Assembly: GCA_030533445.1 (NCBI GenBank)
Contig: CM060066.1
Location: 39,623,235-39,687,234, forward strand
Direction of reading: 5' to 3'
Source: Cyprinodon diabolis
Taxonomy: Eukaryota; Chordata; Actinopteri; Cyprinodontiformes; Cyprinodontidae
Length of the DNA stretch: 64,000 nt
Positions 43,955-55,570 of the stretch are shown here, one piece after another. Both the position numbers and the translations under genes were made by a program. Numbering within the stretch: position 1 is the first letter of the stretch; every line of letters starts with the position of its first letter. The notes under the pieces are model-generated. The model was not told where the DNA came from, did no database searches, and saw nothing but the letters and a program-made list of their open reading frames with translations.

Positions 43955-45654
43955 TCACATATATCAAAAAAATTCTAAAAGCACATTTTACACAACAAAA
44001 CGAGCCAATGCTAAGTGCGAAGTGTAAAGGAAAATATCATAAACATGAATAAACATGTATCTATATATTGGGCAATTTGAATCATTAGTTTGTAGGTTTC
44101 ATTTTTACTGCTATCACATTTTGAGATCTTTTGGAGTAGACGTGCATAGCTCTAGATTGGATGGATGCCAACTATAAATATTGGTCTTGCAACTAATGTT
44201 TTTTAATACTTTGATTTAAAAAAAAATTCTAAAATATTCACATTTTAGATGTAAATTATACTTTTTTCACAGGTTAATAGGAAGCAATAAATACTTCCAG
44301 CACATCGAATTTTAATCAAGTTTGTTATGGAGAGAGGAGATAATTAAGGTATAGCTCTTAAAGAGAAGTTCGTGTATTTATCAGTGTCAACTTGAAAGTT
44401 GGTTTCACTTTGATTGCATCTTGTCATCATTACCCTCCTGCTCTACAGTCCCCTTAGCTGTTTAAAGAGAGTAGAATATGTCTTGGATAAATGTGCATCC
44501 TGAGCTATGAATAATGTTCCAATGTGCTAAGTGTTCTAGGAAAAAAAAAATTGAGCCGCAGTGTTAATGTTGAATTAAAATATTTTGCCATTTCCCTGCC
44601 AAACAGCTTTGTGATAAGCCAGGTTTCCTTAACAACATACCTCTGGCCCTGTGCAAGGAATAACACAAAGCATTTCCCAATGACTTCATTGCTCTTTGGC
44701 AAAGAGCTGCCTGTCATGCAGTGGGTGGCTAACAGTTTGACATTAGAATCACACAGGCGTAACTGCATCAGTTTTGGCAATAAATCTAGGATGTCTCATT
44801 TATAAAGCTTGCATATGGACAAAACTTGCCTGCCCGGCTTCCACAAAAAGGTTGTGATTTATGAAAAACAAGGTGTGAAAATGTGTAGTTATTCACTGTA
44901 AAGCTGACCCATCCATACTTGCATGCATATTTTGGAGAGCAGGGACATTGGCAAAATAGATGCTGACTGAAGTGGAGAAATTGCATAATGATTTATCTTA
45001 GTTAGTCCCACTTTATATGAAACTTTAATAATAGATTGACTTTATCAGATCCTGAATTGAAGTATGATGCTGGCACTGCTGAGCCGACAGATCAGAAGCT
45101 CACACAGGTAAAGGAAGGTTCTTAATCAGTTTGCATTCTCCATGTCCACACACATTTAAATGTTTCTTCATCATCACATTGCTCTCTCAGGTGATAAACA
45201 GGGTGAGTCATACTACCAAAAAATACCAGTAGCGCCATAAACCATCTTTAAAAATACTATAACATGAACATAAAGTAGACAGGACACTATAAATTAAACC
45301 TTTAGTATTTGAAATATAACTGAAATTCTTGAAAAACTGTCAACAGATTTTTTGCCAGCATTGAATCGAACTCCAGTCTTATCATTTATAATTTAATTGG
45401 TCAAAACATCCTCAAAGCAGCATCAGCATTTCTTTCACTGTTGTTTTTTGTTTTATGAAATCAAAACTCTAGTTTTTTTTTTTTTTTTTGGCACCTTTCG
45501 TTTTTTTTCAGTAAAAGTGTTTTCTTAAATACCACTTCCTGGGGGTGCTTTCTTAAATACTAAAAACATTTATATTTAGAGTGTCACCCTAGAGCAGTTT
45601 TAATGCTTAATAAACACAAACCACATTATTTGAACTATAGTAAAATAAAAGAAA
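43955..45654. other. no recognisable feature
   Basis: AT-rich; two overlapping antisense ORFs at 44505-44805 lack motifs. A T-tract lies at 45470-45490. Confidence 0.5.
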
Positions 45655-45667
45655 GAAGAAACTAGAT

Positions 45668-46730
45668 GCTGATGAAGGTTCTCAGTCATCCAGGTCATAG
45701 TCATTCCGTAAAAATTAAAAAAATATCCACTGGACTTGGTTTTCAAGATTTGAAGACGTTTCGCCACCTCTCCAGGAAGCTTTCTCAATTCAAATGTCTG
45801 GATCCGCAGTGAGTTTGAGTCTTACATGGACAAGGCCTTGTATTGCTTGGAAAAACAAAAACATCACAATCCCTTATGTTGCTGGAGTGTCTGAAAAGCT
45901 CAAGAGGATTTTCTCCAAACACAAGATCCCAGTACATTTCAAGCCAAACCAAACCCTTAAACAGAGGCTCGTGCATCCTAAAGATAAAACCCCCAGACCG
46001 AATATGAGCGGAGTGGTATATGCTGTTCAGTGCAGCGAGGAATGCTCTGATCTTTATATTGGAGAAACCAAACAACCGCTCCACAGACGCATGGCCCAAC
46101 ACAGAAGAGAGGCCGCCTCTGGACAAGACTCCGCAGTACACCTACACCTTGTGGACAAAGGACATTCTTTTGAGGACCAGAATGTCCATATTCTGGATAA
46201 AGAAAATAGGTGGTTTGAGAGGGGCGTGAAGGAAGCCATCTATGTTAAGAGAGAAAAACCAACTTTAAACAGAGGTGGTGGACTCAGATTCCAGCTTCCA
46301 AAAACATACAATTCAATCATAGACATGATCCCTTCCAGATATCACCAAACCCCCCACCCCATCACAGAGAAACGAGGGACCTACCCGCTCCAGCCGGTGA
46401 ACAATACCTCCTTAACGACCGACCCTTAACAATCATAGACAGGTTTCAGGTATTACAGGAGACAATCCCCCCCTTAATGGCAATCCCCCCTTTAACGACC
46501 GACCCCTAGAATCATAGACAGGTTCAGATATTACAGGCCAACGATGGAACTAAACGACCCATTCATCGGTTAACATTTGCATGTTTCCAAGCAATACAAG
46601 GCCTTGTCCATATAAGACTCAAACTCACTGCAGATCCAGACATTTGAATTGAGAAAGCTTCCTGGAGAGGTGGCGAAACGTCTTCAAATCTTGAAAACCA
46701 AGTCCAGTGGATATTTTTTGAATTTTTACG
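45668..46730 (+). mobile_element. Penelope-like element with inverted ends and 13-bp TSD
   Basis: GAAGAAACTAGAT flanks it at 45655-45667 and 46731-46743. The left end contains an inverted copy of the right end (147 bp, arms 45707-45853 and 46584-46730, with a few differences), plus 39 bp of inverted terminal sequence that the right end lacks but the copy at 8457-8496 keeps. A tandem pair of about 80 bp lies at 46411-46540. The body encodes the endonuclease end of the polyprotein. It is 5'-truncated: most of RT is missing. Confidence 0.9.
45794..46429 (+). CDS. Penelope RT end plus GIY-YIG endonuclease (partial)
   Basis: An ORF of 211 codons. The first ~22 residues come from the inverted repeat and are not native. 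Residues about 25-60 (IPYVAGVSEKLKRIFSKHKI, VHFKPNQTL) are the end of the RT region of Penelope-like proteins. Residues 74-103 hold the GIY-YIG endonuclease core, here VVY..YIGET, with the following Arg98/Arg99 and His103. Cys80 and Cys84, between the VVY and YIG strands, could be the zinc-binding pair of such elements. The frame is open to the stop at 46429. The enzyme normally nicks target DNA for reverse transcription; this fragment has no RT. Confidence 0.85.
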   Translation: MSGSAVSLSLTWTRPCIAWKNKNITIPYVAGVSEKLKRIFSKHKIPVHFKPNQTLKQRLVHPKDKTPRPNMSGVVYAVQCSEECSDLYIGETKQPLHRRMAQHRREAASGQDSAVHLHLVDKGHSFEDQNVHILDKENRWFERGVKEAIYVKREKPTLNRGGGLRFQLPKTYNSIIDMIPSRYHQTPHPITEKRGTYPLQPVNNTSLTTDP

Positions 46731-46884
46731 GAAGAAACTAGATTTATCACAGAAATATGCCAAGGTTTTAATGACAATCTGAGGACAGTTGGAGCCATTA
46801 TATCACATAACATTGCTGAGAGAGACTGGGAATCCTCCAGTATTATTGTTTTCCTCTCAATATTATTTTACTTAATCGTTTTTC

Positions 46885-47700
46885 ACAGAATAATCGTTGC
46901 AGCCAGAGATCTGAGGACAATTAAAAAGAGAGATCATTTCTCTCCTATCCCAGCTTCTCTTTATTGGCTTCCTGTTAAATCAAAAATAGAATTTAAAATC
47001 CTCCTTCTCACATATAAAGCCTTAAATTACCAAGCTCCATCTTATATCAAAGATATGATTGTTCCTTATGTTCCTAACAGAGCACTTTGCTCTCAATCTG
47101 CAGGTTTTCAAGTGGTCCCTAGAATTTCTTAAAGTGGAATTGGAGGCAGATCTTTTAGTTATCAGGCTCTACTCCTATGGAAACAACTACTAGTTTTAGT
47201 CCATGAGGCAGACACAGAGTTTACTTTTAAGGGTAGGCTTAAAAATTTCCTTTTTGATAAAGCTTATAGTTAGAGTGGTTATCCCGTGCTATCTCTATAG
47301 TTATGCTGCTATAGGCTTAAACTTCTGGAGGACATAGGGACGCCTATTTCATCATTCTATCTCTATACTCCCATTCAGCAGGATCTGTTAGGTCATTATG
47401 CTCTCTCAGTTCGCTTTTTGTATCTCTGCTTCTGTCTCCCTTCTGAACCCCAGTGGGCCTCAGCAACACTGAGCCTGGTTCTGCGGGAGGTTTCTTCCTG
47501 TGAAAAGGGAGTTTTTCCTCTCCAATGTCACTACAAGCATGCTTAGTGAGAGGGATTGCCTTCGAGTCAATGAGTCGATGCAATCAACTGGTTTTCCTTA
47601 GATAGAAAACTTTGAATCAATTTGATTGTATGATCTGGTGAACTGTAAAGTGCCTTGAGATGTGTTGTGATTTGGCACTGTATAAACAAACTGAATTGAA
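46885..47700 (+). pseudogene. L2-like LINE 3' end
   Basis: RDHFSPIPASLYWLPVKSKI (about 46940), FKILLLTYKALNYQAPSYI, VPYVPNRALCSQSA, SYQALLLWKQLL (about 47160) and FKGRLKNFLFDKAYS with a stop (about 47270) run in the typical order of the L2 ORF2 C-terminus, with one frame break near 47125. The 3' UTR to about 47700 matches those ending at 30110 and 57330. Bases 46744-46884 are probably more of the same element but too decayed to align. Confidence 0.8.
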
Positions 47701-47784
47701 GTGATAGAGAATAATAGTTAACAAGTTTAGTTATACCTGGATTTCAAATTCAGTTGCTGTGGCATCTTCAAAATTCCATTATTC

Positions 47785-48180
47785 TCAGGGTATGTTTGAG
47801 GTTTTTGAGGACCCAAATGCAAAGGTGAGGAGGCAGAGGTGATTTTTTTGTAGATTTAATACTTTGTATTCACAGGCAACTGAGGCAGGAATCCAAACAT
47901 CCAGCATAACAAAATCCAGAAAAACCAGAACCTTGGTGACATCAGGGAAAACAAACATGAGGAGCCAGGAAAACATGAGAAACCAGCACTGAGGAACTGA
48001 ACAGGGAGAGTATTTATGGCAGACTGAACCAAGACAGGACTGACGAGCTGATTGGGAGCAGGTGTGAGCAAAGGCTTCTAGAAAGGAGCTAGGGTAAAGT
48101 GAACCAACACAGGAGGGCAACAAAGAAAAACCAAAGAACTGAAATACATCCCCAAAAAAAAAACCAACAAAATAAAAATT
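47785..48180 (-). mobile_element. LTR-like repeat, family A copy 1
   Basis: TGAGGACCCAAATGC, GGCAGGAATCCAAACATCCA, AACAAACATGAGGAGCC, GAGCTGATTGGGAGCAGGTG and CAACACAGGAGGGCAACAAAG occur in the same order as in the element at 59745-60223. Orientation is inferred from that copy's CATGACA end. The right end is diverged. Confidence 0.6.
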
Positions 48181-48189
48181 GTTAAAAAT

Positions 48190-48780
48190 GAAAAGGATTT
48201 GTCCCCTTGGAAGAAAAGGCTGTAAGGCCCCGGGGGCCTTCTCACCGGTTCTTTTCTTGGGAGCAAGTTATATACTACTCTTAATTCAAACTGGGTAAAA
48301 CCATATAAAAAGGACTATAAAACAGGAGTAAAAAAGTTTATTCCAGATCAGGTCGTTACAGGACAGAGAAAAATGCTTAGTGCTTGCACAGCTGTAGTCT
48401 CAAAAATCACGTCCTCGAGCGTCCGGCAAAGTTTGAGCCTCGAACGTCATCTCTTGCTTCTTATACCTTCTGAGTCTGTGTTGCATCATGTGGATGCTTA
48501 GCTGTCCGTATCAGAAACTGACACACCATCCATGTCTTGAACTTCATGCAGCTTGCTTCTATACTTCAGGGTTAAAGATAGCTATCCTCTATCAGACCGG
48601 CTCCAAGATGTGTCCATATCCTGTGTACTCTTAAAGACACGAAGGCTGTCTTGATTAGATAACCTCCATACACACCGTGACATCCACAATGTGAAGGAAG
48701 GCCTTCTGCTCTGTCTAATCTGGCTAACAAAATAACAATGTACGTGATGTATAAAAGAATAAACCTAACAAAATCAAACC
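48190..48780 (-). mobile_element. possible retroviral-type LTR, minus orientation
   Basis: Minus strand: a TATAAGAAGC box (about 48467), a run of about 110 bp, then GGAATAAAC polyadenylation signal (about 48340) and a TTTTACTCC tract, in the order U3, R, U5. No second LTR, terminal match or target duplication was found. Confidence 0.35.
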
Positions 48781-50939
48781 AATAAGATGGAAAACAAAGA
48801 AAAAACAGGAATCAAATTAAGAATTGCACTCACCAAAAAAAAAATACCTTTAATGTCTCCCAAGCATTAAAACAAATAGGGTAGCACAAAATAATAAAAA
48901 TGATTTGATTAAAGGCTTGATAAAAGATTAGATAATCCATTCATGACATTATAAAGAGTCTTATATAGAATCCATAAGGGCAGCTACAGCGATCTAATCT
49001 AAATTGGTTGGGTAAGAGCCAGCATGCTTTTAGATAGCTCTGCTCTGTTTTTTAGTGGTGCTGCTATCTCTTCAATCATAAACCTAATCCCCAATCACAA
49101 AGCCATCTGAATAAACAAAGGCAATGCTTCAAGCAAGGCCGGTTTGGAATTTTGCATGTCTTTTGGTATTGTTGGGTTTATTACTAACAAATAATCTTTT
49201 TAATTCTCCAAATACATTGGTTACATGTGAAAACACTTTTTAAACATTTCTTCTAAATGTTTTGTATGAAGACTTTAAAAACACCACCACTTTTTAAATA
49301 AGTAATAGAATGAGAGCAACCCTGTGGTTCCTCCTCTATCAATCCTGGATAACTGAGTTGTTCTGCACATCGTCTCTGTGCCTTATGTGGTACGTCTTTT
49401 CTTGCAAGGCCGACCTTTTGAAAATAAAATGCAATGGTTCTTTTTCTTTATTTGTGGATCTCCCATAGGTTTGTGAGGCAAAACTGAATACTTTAAGTAT
49501 TTAGATATTCCTGTTAGTTTAGTTAGCCCTAAATTCCAACGGCAGATTATTCAACTATACTGAGCAATAATTATTTACCTTGTGAACAAAACATGGACTA
49601 AAACTGGGATTAAATCAGGTGGCTGAACTAGACCAAACAAGGAGTAAAGCTCATTAAAAAGCCCTAGATGTAGAGAAACCAAACCATTTGAAGTGATTCT
49701 ACACTCAGTCTCCACATTGATAATTGAAGCTAGCTGCTGTATATTTTATTCATATTTAATCAATTGCCAGATTGCTTAAACTCTTCATTAATTTATAAAA
49801 TGAATTATCTTAGTGCAGATAAGATAAGCATAAGATAAAATCCAGTGACAAACCTCTTAATAACTGCTCAGAAATCCCAGTCTTTTTTAATATGACACAG
49901 CTGCTGTCAACACAACAAATAGGTGGGTTTGTGCAAAATATGGACTGGTAATGAACCTGGGTGTTAGCTCTAAGGTTGTGTTTAAAACGTGGGCTAGATT
50001 AGTATCAGCAAGGTATTTTTATATATAAGTTAGTCGAATGGAGTTTAGTTTTAATGTCTGCCATTTTTTTGCATGAAAAATAGCGCATATGGAGTGAGAG
50101 TGTGTGAAGACACTGAGATGCAGGAGTCCCACGCCCAGTGGGTGAGAGTTGACAGCCTTGTAAATTTCATGATAATTAATCAAAGAGAAAGCCAACCAAA
50201 AAGGCAACATATATCTGGAGTAGTACCGGTTAGAATACAATCACCAAAAGAAAAAAAAACCACATCACTGCACACATAATCAGAGCGCTCATAATCAAAA
50301 CAATTGTTAAATATATTGCACACTATTTCTAAACATTTCAAGATTTAATAATAAAATCCCGAAAAGCTTATTTTGTCTGCCTTATTAACTGGGTAAAAAA
50401 ACATGCTTGTCATCACTTTGAGGTTTAATAAATCTCATAGCTGAATGAAGTAAGAGTTACACCAGGATGGACAAGAAGGTGAAAGTGGGTTGCAGGACGG
50501 TTTGAATGCAGACTCCCTAGAACAGAGTCTTTGGTGCTACTATCTGGTGAGAATGCTTAGATAGTAGAAAAAGATTGGCAGAGGCAGATCCAGATGACGT
50601 GGCAGTCTTCCAGATATGCCAAAGCTCCTATTCTGAAATATATGTCAATCTGCATTATTGTCTCACAAAAGATAACAATTATAAAGAGATGTTTTATTCT
50701 ATTTTTTAATCCAAATTTTCCTAAGAAACTGTTTAGGAAATCCCATAACAGAGAATACAATGTATCATTGGCTGGTACCAAAGCAAGTATGCTTATATAT
50801 CAGTAAAAAAAAAAAAGGGTTTTAAAAAACTACTAGGTCTACCTCCTCTAGGGGTCCTGAATCTCTGCAATGTTGTAATCAGTCAGTGGGCCTTTATACA
50901 GGGCTACAAATAGTCGTGCTGTTTCATGACTTGGTGGGT
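48781..50939. other. no recognisable feature
   Basis: About 2 kb of AT-rich sequence without supported ORFs. Confidence 0.5.
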
Positions 50940-51900
50940 ACCACACATGGACCAGAAGAAGCGAAGGAAAGAGTTGTCTCAGGAGATTAGAAATACAATT
51001 ATAGACAAGCTTGTTTAAGGTAAAGGCTATAAGACCATCTCCAAGCAGCTTGATGTTCCTGTGGATACAGTTGCACATATTATTCACAATCTTAACATCC
51101 ATGGGACTGTAGCTAACATCCCTGGGTGTGGCAACAGCAGAAAAATTAATGAATAATACAAATGGTAACAAAAGTGCCCCCAAAGAATTCTAAAAGGGTT
51201 AAATGTAAACTTGTAGCTCAAGGAAAATCAGTGTTAGATTTCATCATTATTTTTTGTTAAAGCCAAAGGGGACTCAATGAGAGACAACCAAGGAGGACAC
51301 AAATGAAAAAGTCATGAAAAAACTAGAATAGAAACTACATGTTAATAACCCAAAAAATAGATTTTATTTCCAAGGCACATCAGCACTATGTCCACAGATG
51401 GAAAAATTAAGCATATCTAACAAATAACACTGTCCCTCTGCATTCAAACATGGAGGACGCTCTAAAATGTTCTGGGGCTGCTTTGCTTCATCTGGCACAG
51501 ATTTTCTTGAAACCTCAAGGCTATCAAGGGACTCTAGGTAGGCATCTGCTGCCCAGTGTCAGAAAGCTTGGTCTCACTCACAGGTCATGGAACTTGCAAC
51601 AGGATAATGACCCAGAACACATAGCTAAAAACACTCAAGAAGTGACCATCTGTGTGCCCTGACCTAAATCCTATTGAATATCTTTGTAAGGAGCTGAAAC
51701 CTGAGACAAGGCCTAAATCCGAGACAACTGGAGCACTTTGTTCATGAGGAGTGGACCAAAATACTTGCTGAGAGTAGCAGAAATCGCATTGACAGTTACA
51801 GGAATATTTAGGTTGAAGTTATTGCCGCAAAAGGTTGTGCTACAAAATCTTTAGCTATCCATTATTTCTTTAAATCATTCTGAAGAAGCATAGTTAAAAA
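50940..51900 (+). pseudogene. Tc1-like transposase, decayed
   Basis: The N-terminal helix-turn-helix reads KELSQEIRNTIIDKLV, then GKGYKTISKQLDVPVDTVAHI and HGTVANIPGCGNSRK (about 50960-51135). The catalytic domain resumes at GRSKMFWGCFASSGT (about 51453), with QQDNDPEHIAKNT at about 51600 containing the second catalytic Asp, and a remnant of the NPIE region near 51665. At least six stops or frameshifts. No clear TIRs. Confidence 0.75.
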
Positions 51901-52059
51901 GCAATGTCTGATTTTAATTTCTTTGTTTTCATAGAACTATTATTTACTATTACTCCACTTATTCTGTGACCATTGTGTGAGTTTTTTTTTATTAAACAAG
52001 ATGCACAAACAATTTTGCCCATGTTTTTAGATGTTTATACTTAACTTTAGTAACAAATT

Positions 52060-52265
52060 GGCTCAGCGCCAATAACATATGATTTGAGTGTTCACCACAA
52101 AGCCCTAATCTCAGTCCCATAGACAATTTGTGGAGAGAGCAGAGAAGGTTTATGAAACATTCCTCAAGAGGAATAGATCTTAAGTGTAGCAAGACGATGT
52201 GATCCTTATGGAAGGATCTCAAACATATTTGATGCAAGTCATGCAGTTTTACCATCAAGCAGCAT
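52060..52265 (+). pseudogene. second Tc1-like transposase fragment
   Basis: The plus-strand frame reads SPQSPNLSPIDNLWREQRRF (about 52098-52157), corresponding to the SPDLNPIENLWRELK region with Glu replaced by Asp, followed by a diverged C-terminus. Fragment only; 52266-53208 has a short GT tract (52570-52590) and nothing else. Confidence 0.6.
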
Positions 52266-53209
52266 CACTGTGTCCACCTGCATCATTCTTTTTTAGCATA
52301 ATTCATATGAGCAGGATATAAGATAAAAATAGATAACAGGAACTCAAATTTGCTAATAATTTGGCTCTTTTATGCAATCTAAACTACACAATCTGAGTGT
52401 CAGTTGTGCCAGATTTGCATGTATTTGAAACATCACAAAAATGTTGCCAGTAAGGCCATAGAAAGATTAGGTTTTTATCACTTGCTGTTGTTAAGTGAAG
52501 CTTGGCTGAGATTATGCCTGCTGTCAGCTTGCAGAGTTAATGTGTCTCCCTTTGTTATTGTGGTTTAGGGTGTGGGTGTGTGTGTGTGTTATGGTGTAGT
52601 CATTGTGGAGAGTGTCAGGATTACGTTTAATACCAGTCTGTGTTGTAGGTTTTTGGCCTGGATTTGTTGTATTTGACTGATTTCTTATTCTGTGGGGTGG
52701 ATTGGCTCAATGCCAGATTGGTTAACATAGAGGAAGTCATTTTTTTTGTGGCTGTAGTTTTTTTTTAATTCAGAGTCTTCTTTCTTGTAACAATAATTAC
52801 TAAACATTGGAAATAAGCAGCATTTTTGTGCATTTGCATATCTGTCATATTTTTTGGAAGACAAAAGTTCAAATGGTCCAAAATGATAATAGCCAAGAAC
52901 AGGAAATAAAAAAAAGTTAACATTTAGTAAGTTTTAAAATATGGAATATGTCACAAGTTTTCAAGAAAAAAAAATACAGTTTCAAGGTAATTTTAAGCCC
53001 AACAATACTAGCCTATCTCTTGGTCTTAGAGGTTTGAATAACTCCAACACAAAGGCATTAGTGATTCAGGTTTTTGTTTCCAGGAGAGTCCATTTTGACT
53101 TCATACTAGTGAATATTAATGTAGTCTTGTAAGCTGATTCTTTTTTACTTTTTTCCCTGAGATGTATGTATAATTTCATAACAACTAAGCTAAATTTCAG
53201 GCTGTTTTT

Positions 53210-53308
53210 CCATCCATCCATCCATCCATCCATCCATCCATCCATCCATCCATCCATCCATCCATCCATCCATCCATCCATCCATCCATCCATCCATCCA
53301 TCCATCCA
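53210..53308. repeat. (CCAT)n microsatellite
   Basis: About 25 uninterrupted CCAT units, directly joined to the SINE-like repeat; CCAT runs are usual at the end of that family. Confidence 0.98.
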
Positions 53309-53545
53309 TTTTCTCCTGCTTCATCTGTCAGGGTCGCAGTATAGCTGATGCCTATGTCCTGCCTATGTCCAACAATTTAAATAAACCAATTAACCTACTA
53401 GTCATGTACTTGGACTGTGGGAGAAAGAAGGGGTGCCCAAAGATAATCCACACATGCACATAGAGAACATGCAAACTCCATGCAGAAAGACCCTGCAGCA
53501 GAAACTGAACCCTGGACACTTTTTTTGCAAGGCAGTGCTACAAAC
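53309..53545 (-). repeat. SINE-like teleost dispersed repeat
   Basis: TTTTCTCCTGCTTCATCTGT, CAGGGTCGCAGTATAGCTGA, TTGGACTGTGGGAGAAAGAAG, GAGAACATGCAAACTCCATG and AAACTGAACCCTGGACAC occur in order. This is the complement of the repeat at 18956-19150. Confidence 0.75.
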
Positions 53546-53589
53546 TGTGTCACTGTGCAGCCTGGTCGTATTAGCTGCAATTATTAACT

Positions 53590-53880
53590 CACTGTTAAAC
53601 AATAACCGTCTGGATAAATCACCAGTGCAAACTTACAGGTCAGTCTCTAACATTACATTCATTGGCAAAGTTATTAAAAAAGCTCTTTTTCAACAGTTAA
53701 ATAGCTTCTTAGCATTGACAAACCATTTTGCTATCCTTCAGCCTGGCTTCCGTGCCCACCACAGCACTGAAACTGCCTTTGTAAAAGTGATCAACATCAT
53801 CCACACAGAAACGCACTTTGGAATAAACACAGTACTGGTTATATTGGACTTCATTACAGAGACAATAGTTTTCATCCCCA
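53590..53880 (+). pseudogene. LINE reverse-transcriptase fragment
   Basis: [40 protein letters not shown] and TVLVILDF match the RT entry and first motifs of CR1/L2-group LINEs (consensus YRPVSNLPF..FQSGFR..HSTETAL). The frame is open but no other domain follows. Confidence 0.75.
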
Positions 53881-53900
53881 GAAAGATACTATTCATTTAG

Positions 53901-55280
53901 AACTTTTCTCAGTCACGTTGGTGCATTTCTCCAACATATTTACATTTTCACAAGTTAATGCAGCTTTCAAAACAATTAGTACATGCTGCAAAACCCTTTT
54001 GAGAATCTGTAAAAGTGAGTCACTTGTTTCATGTCAGTGGATTTATCAGTTTCATCAAAATAAAGTGTCCTGACACCATTGTTAATGAACAAGATAGTGA
54101 AACCACTCAGTGTCATTTTTTCTTTTATGGCAGATTACTCTGTGCATGTGAACTCTTGAAAAAAAGTCAGATCATGGTGACATCACCCGAAAATGCTCAA
54201 GCCACTGCAACTGAGTAAAATGTGCAGAACTTTAATGGTTTTACATGTTTACTCTTTGCAATTCTAATCAGTTTATATAGAATTATTCAAAATAACTAAA
54301 TGCAACCTTATTTGTGAAAAATATTAATTTAATAGGTGTCACATTTTATAGATTTCAAACTGATTGCTAACAGGAATGTTAATGTACAGGTGTTCTCTAT
54401 CCCTATGTTTACTTCTTTTTTCCTTTAAGAAGTATATAGTTTTCTGTAAGAATTCTGTATTTTGTGTCCTGCTTTTGACTGTCTGCTCAGCCCCTTTTAC
54501 CCTTTATGATTCATGTTTGAAAACATTGAAACAAAAATGGTAGAGTTTTACAGCTATGTTCAAGTTTCTATATTTAAAGAACCAGAGTTTTGGCCAAAAT
54601 CTTTTCCCATGTGTTAACAAGACTGTTGCATTGGTCAAACAAAGCGATTTTTAGTGAGAAGGTGTGTTTCTGTATGAGTGCTGAGTGCAGAATGTTGATT
54701 TTTTTCTGTTGCTAACAATCATTTGTTGAACCAGTTGTCACATTTGTGGCCATGACATTCCCACATTTTATGTTTTTTTCTCACACAATATGCAGACTGG
54801 GAACACCTTTCCACAAGACATACATTTTCTTAAAAGACAAGTTATACCTCCAAACAAAATGATGGATTGCTTTTTACAAATGTTAACACATCCCACATTA
54901 GCAAAAACAATTTTCATAAGCTTCTATAATGATACCAGTTGAAAAACAATATATCTCATCTGAAAATAATAAACCAAAAATTAATAATTGACACACAGTT
55001 AATTTTTATCTGGGCTTTTTGCTGTTTTTGTTTGGAAATTCTGTTATTTTTTAATGGATATTTTGTTTACTCTAAGCACTAGTATATAACCGTTCCTGTT
55101 CTCATATTGTAAACAATATTTTTACTCTACTGCCAATAATAAAATGTAAACAGAAAAAAAAAGTTTTGCTTTATTTGGAATGCTTTTGAATGTGAATATT
55201 ACATATGGACAAACAGTTCCTAACCTAGAAATTCAGTGTATAAAATGAGGGATTATGTAAAGAAGTAAGCTTAATTAGTA
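53901..55280. other. no recognisable feature
   Basis: AT-rich, no supported gene or repeat. Confidence 0.5.
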
Positions 55281-55282
55281 TA

Positions 55283-55484
55283 CAGGTGCTGGTCATAAAA
55301 TTAGAATATCATGAAAAAGTAGATTGATTTCAGTAATTCCATTTAAAAAGTGAAACTTGTATATTATATTCATACATTACATACAAACTCATATATTTCA
55401 GATGTTTATTTTGTTTAATTTTGATGATTACAAATGACAACAAATGAAAATCTCAAATTCATCATATCAGAAAATTAGAATATT
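55283..55484 (+). repeat. left TIR of Tc1-like transposon
   Basis: 202 bp, matching 56693-56894 in reverse complement. It holds TTTCAGTAATTCCATTT and TTCATCATATCAG motifs that may include transposase-binding sites. Confidence 0.93.
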
Positions 55485-55570
55485 ACTGAAGACCAATAAA
55501 AACAAAGGATTTATAGAAATGTTGGCCAACTGAAAAGTATGAACATGAAAAGTATGAGCATGTACAGTAC

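Noticed and set aside
44505..44805. opposing ~92-codon ORFs
   Set aside because: Both strands open over the same bases without motif or context.
53066..53305. MDGW-repeat ORF
   Set aside because: Another (CCAT)n translation artefact.
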